A DNA stretch of 43,706 nucleotides. Source: Enhygromyxa salina (GTDB taxonomy: Bacteria > Myxococcota_A > Polyangia > Nannocystales > Nannocystaceae). Where the stretch lies: positions 1 to 43,706 of the forward strand of contig NZ_JMCC02000106.1 in NCBI RefSeq assembly GCF_000737335.2, given 5' to 3'. The position numbers were made by a program, and so were the translations under genes. The notes beneath the pieces are model-generated. The model saw nothing but the letters and a program-made list of their open reading frames with translations, had not been told where the DNA came from and searched no databases. Below, piece by piece: positions 42,070-43,706 of the stretch. The stretch's first letter is position 1. Every line of letters begins with the position of its first letter.

Positions 42070-43521
42070 TCACTCTTGGATGAGCCGCAGCGAGGCCCCG
42101 AGCTTGTCCCGAAACCCGTCGTCGACCCCGGCGGCGGTCCACATCCAGCCGGGCTGGCCGGCCTGGGGGTTGAACCACTCGGCCATGAACGCCTGGACCT
42201 GCTCGGGCTCGAGCTCGAGCATTCCCTGCGCGTCCTTGGCGAGGGCGACGAAGATCTCACGGTCGTCACCGGCGAGGTCGATCGACTCGCTCCACAGCGA
42301 GGTCCAGTCTTCACCCGACAAGCTGGCCTCGACCACGCGGGCGCCCAGCCACAAGTTGGCGGCTTGGTCGAGCCGCTCACGCGGCTGGGGGGAGGCGCTG
42401 AACGCCTGCATGCGGGCGATGATGCGCTGCAAGCTGGCGATCGGGTCGTTTGACGAGACGCGGACCTTGATCGCCAAGATGCTGATCGGACCCGCGACGA
42501 GCAGCCGCACGTCGAGCTCCTCTTGCATGACCCGCTGACACAGGCGCGCGAGGGTGCGCGACTCAATGGTTGGCGTGGGGATCACCCGGCCGAGCATGAC
42601 GACCGCCCGGTTGCCGCGCTCGGGCTTGCCGGCGTGGAAGTACAGGCTGGCGGGCGCCTGCTCGGTCAGCAAGAAGGTGTCTGCGAGCCGCTTTGGCGCC
42701 GGCGCGCGCAGCCGGGCGGTGACGTTGGGCTTGCCCGATCCGAACCCGATCGGGCCCTTCCAGCGGGTGCCGAGCCGGGCGACGGCCTCGGTCATGCCTT
42801 CGTCCTCCGGGTCGCGGCCCGAGTGGACCACGACCACGGCGTCGCGCGGATCGGTGAGCAGCGACCAGCCCTTTTCCAGCCGGTTCCTGGATAGATCGAG
42901 CAGGTCTTGCTTGGAGGCGTACTCGTGCGCGAGCGGGAGCTCGAGCAGCTTGCTGGCCAGCGCGGCCCCAGCCAGCGCCGAGGGTCCCGCCTCGCGGTGG
43001 CGGGCCAAGACCTTGCCCTGGGCGACCGCGAGCAGCTTGGGGTTGCCGGCGTCGGCGAAGGTGTTGGACAGCGCGGCGAGCAGCTCTTCGGCGTCCGCGT
43101 CGCGGCCGTGGATGGCGATCTCGATCCGGCCGGGCCGGCTGCCCAGCTCGAGCCGCGCGTCGGGGATCCGACGCAGGCGCGAGGACAAGCGCAGCTCCAG
43201 CGCCTCGAGTGCGGCCGTGGTCGCGGCGGCGCTGAGCTTGTCGGCGTCGATGGCGGTGGGTAGCAACACGCGCACGTGGAACGCGGGGCTGTCGGTCTCG
43301 CGCAGCCAGTGCAGGATTGCGCCGTTGTCGAGCTGGGCGACGAGCGGCGGCTCCCACGGGGGGGCGAGCACGCTGTTGGGATCGATCGGCTCGCGATCGC
43401 TGCCCGACTCGAACACGATCGGGGCGAGGGTTTCTTTGTTGCAACGGCAGCCCCCGGCGAGGCCACCGACGACCGCCAACCCAACGAGCAAGCCCGCGCG
43501 GGTCCGTGCCCAGACGTTCAC
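42070..43521 (-). CDS. M16-like lipoprotein lacking the zinc motif
   Basis: 483 residues from GTG 43521. Signal ends at LAGGC. The start of the mature domain, LDNGAILHWLRETDSPAFHVRVLLP, matches the first strand region of M16 peptidases, and later parts (HEYASKQDLLDLSRNRLEKGWSLL, DAVVVVHSGRD) fit the second half of the domain. The inverted zinc motif HxxEH, expected about 30 residues after the first strand, is absent; TAIDADKLSAAATTAALEA stands there. It is therefore probably the non-catalytic partner of a two-subunit M16 protein, as seen in pairs such as PqqL/mitochondrial-processing-type heterodimers. It overlaps the stop of the upstream gene by a GTGA junction. Confidence 0.78.
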   Translation of the reverse strand: MNVWARTRAGLLVGLAVVGGLAGGCRCNKETLAPIVFESGSDREPIDPNSVLAPPWEPPLVAQLDNGAILHWLRETDSPAFHVRVLLPTAIDADKLSAAATTAALEALELRLSSRLRRIPDARLELGSRPGRIEIAIHGRDADAEELLAALSNTFADAGNPKLLAVAQGKVLARHREAGPSALAGAALASKLLELPLAHEYASKQDLLDLSRNRLEKGWSLLTDPRDAVVVVHSGRDPEDEGMTEAVARLGTRWKGPIGFGSGKPNVTARLRAPAPKRLADTFLLTEQAPASLYFHAGKPERGNRAVVMLGRVIPTPTIESRTLARLCQRVMQEELDVRLLVAGPISILAIKVRVSSNDPIASLQRIIARMQAFSASPQPRERLDQAANLWLGARVVEASLSGEDWTSLWSESIDLAGDDREIFVALAKDAQGMLELEPEQVQAFMAEWFNPQAGQPGWMWTAAGVDDGFRDKLGASLRLIQE

Positions 43522-43706
43522 GAGCCGCCTCCCGTGGGGGGGGCGCTGTCGCCAGCGGGCTTTTTGTCGGCGGGCTTTTTGTCAGCGGACTTTTTGTCGG
43601 CGGGCTTTTTGTCAGCGGGCTTTTTGCCGGCAGCGCCCGCCGGCTTGTCCGCCGAACCGCTCGGGTTTGCGGGCGCCGCCGCGCCGGGCTGGGGCACGGC
43701 GTCCGC
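43518..43706 (-). CDS. C-terminus of an upstream gene with Lys/Pro/Ala repeats (partial)
   Basis: An open minus-strand frame from the window edge to TGA at 43518-43520. The visible C-terminus is about 62 residues: an Ala/Pro-rich stretch then tandem repeats of KKPADKKPADKKSADKKPADKKPAGD and a TGGGS end. The repeats come from tandem 12-bp units of GGCTTTTTGTCG type on the plus strand (43557-43626). It is translationally coupled to the M16-like gene. By analogy with M16 pairs it could be the catalytic M16 subunit, but nothing visible proves that. Confidence 0.7.
   Translation of the reverse strand, partial: ADAVPQPGAAAPANPSGSADKPAGAAGKKPADKKPADKKSADKKPADKKPAGDSAPPTGGGS

Overview
The window is very GC-rich and has the style of a predatory-type myxobacterium of the Nannocystineae (Nannocystis, Plesiocystis or Enhygromyxa relatives). 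This is inferred from the gene content: many small and large lipoproteins with acidic GDGD-type linkers, DUF4215-like CGDG...CDDGN repeats, MYXO-CTERM-like C-termini, Hanks-type Ser/Thr kinases and many WD40/von Willebrand proteins. No rRNA or complete tRNA was seen, so the species is not fixed. Two genes run off the window, one at each end.

Layout. 1-4.0 kb: a partial degenerate kinase (minus) diverges from a membrane Ser/Thr kinase and a von Willebrand factor A (VWA) protein. 4.0-9.3 kb: a phytanoyl-CoA-dioxygenase-like enzyme, a DUF1287 plus L,D-transpeptidase fusion lipoprotein, a seven-repeat DUF4215 lipoprotein and a VWA lipoprotein. 9.8-11.9 kb (minus): a compact putative RiPP (ribosomally made, modified peptide) operon. 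It holds a 93-residue lipoprotein precursor with four EASC(S/K)G motifs, a DUF692/MNIO (multinuclear non-heme iron oxidative) enzyme and a BufC/HvfC-like partner, with an apparent attenuator after the precursor and a hairpin after the last gene. This is the most interesting system in the window. 12.2-18.8 kb: a HELLH metallopeptidase-like lipoprotein, an MFS transporter, a cupin lipoprotein and two tandem paralogous trypsin-like proteases. 18.8-23.6 kb: two GT39/ArnT-like membrane glycosyltransferases flanking a PA14 membrane protein, in one tight operon. 23.7-31.7 kb: a coiled-coil protein with a TonB-like low-complexity tail, an amidase and a small Cys-rich membrane protein, RsgA, a beta-propeller lipoprotein, ArgG and a TetR regulator.

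31.7-32.2 kb: a Mpo1-like (DUF962) membrane protein follows TetR. 32.3-33.2 kb: a gene-free foldback with arms of about 227 bp; each arm holds a palindromic MITE-like unit, and a GGGAC/GCGAC pentanucleotide array lies in the spacer. 33.3-36.6 kb: a lipoprotein, a group II intron with its reverse transcriptase inserted just before the start codon of a second small lipoprotein, and another imperfect foldback of about 170 bp. 36.6-43.7 kb: a hypothetical protein, a CAP-domain lipoprotein, a small lipoprotein-like protein, a ZIP plus SO_0444-type permease fusion with a His/Asp/Cys tail, a WD40 protein with a polyaspartate tail, a tiny lipoprotein and an M16-like lipoprotein without its zinc motif, preceded by the C-terminus of another gene.

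Much of the window is cell-envelope biology: lipoproteins, peptidoglycan-active enzymes, secreted proteases, lipid or glycan transfer and metal handling. All functions are read from sequence motifs; no database search was possible. Start codons are often uncertain because GTG/TTG starts and weak ribosome-binding sites are common here.
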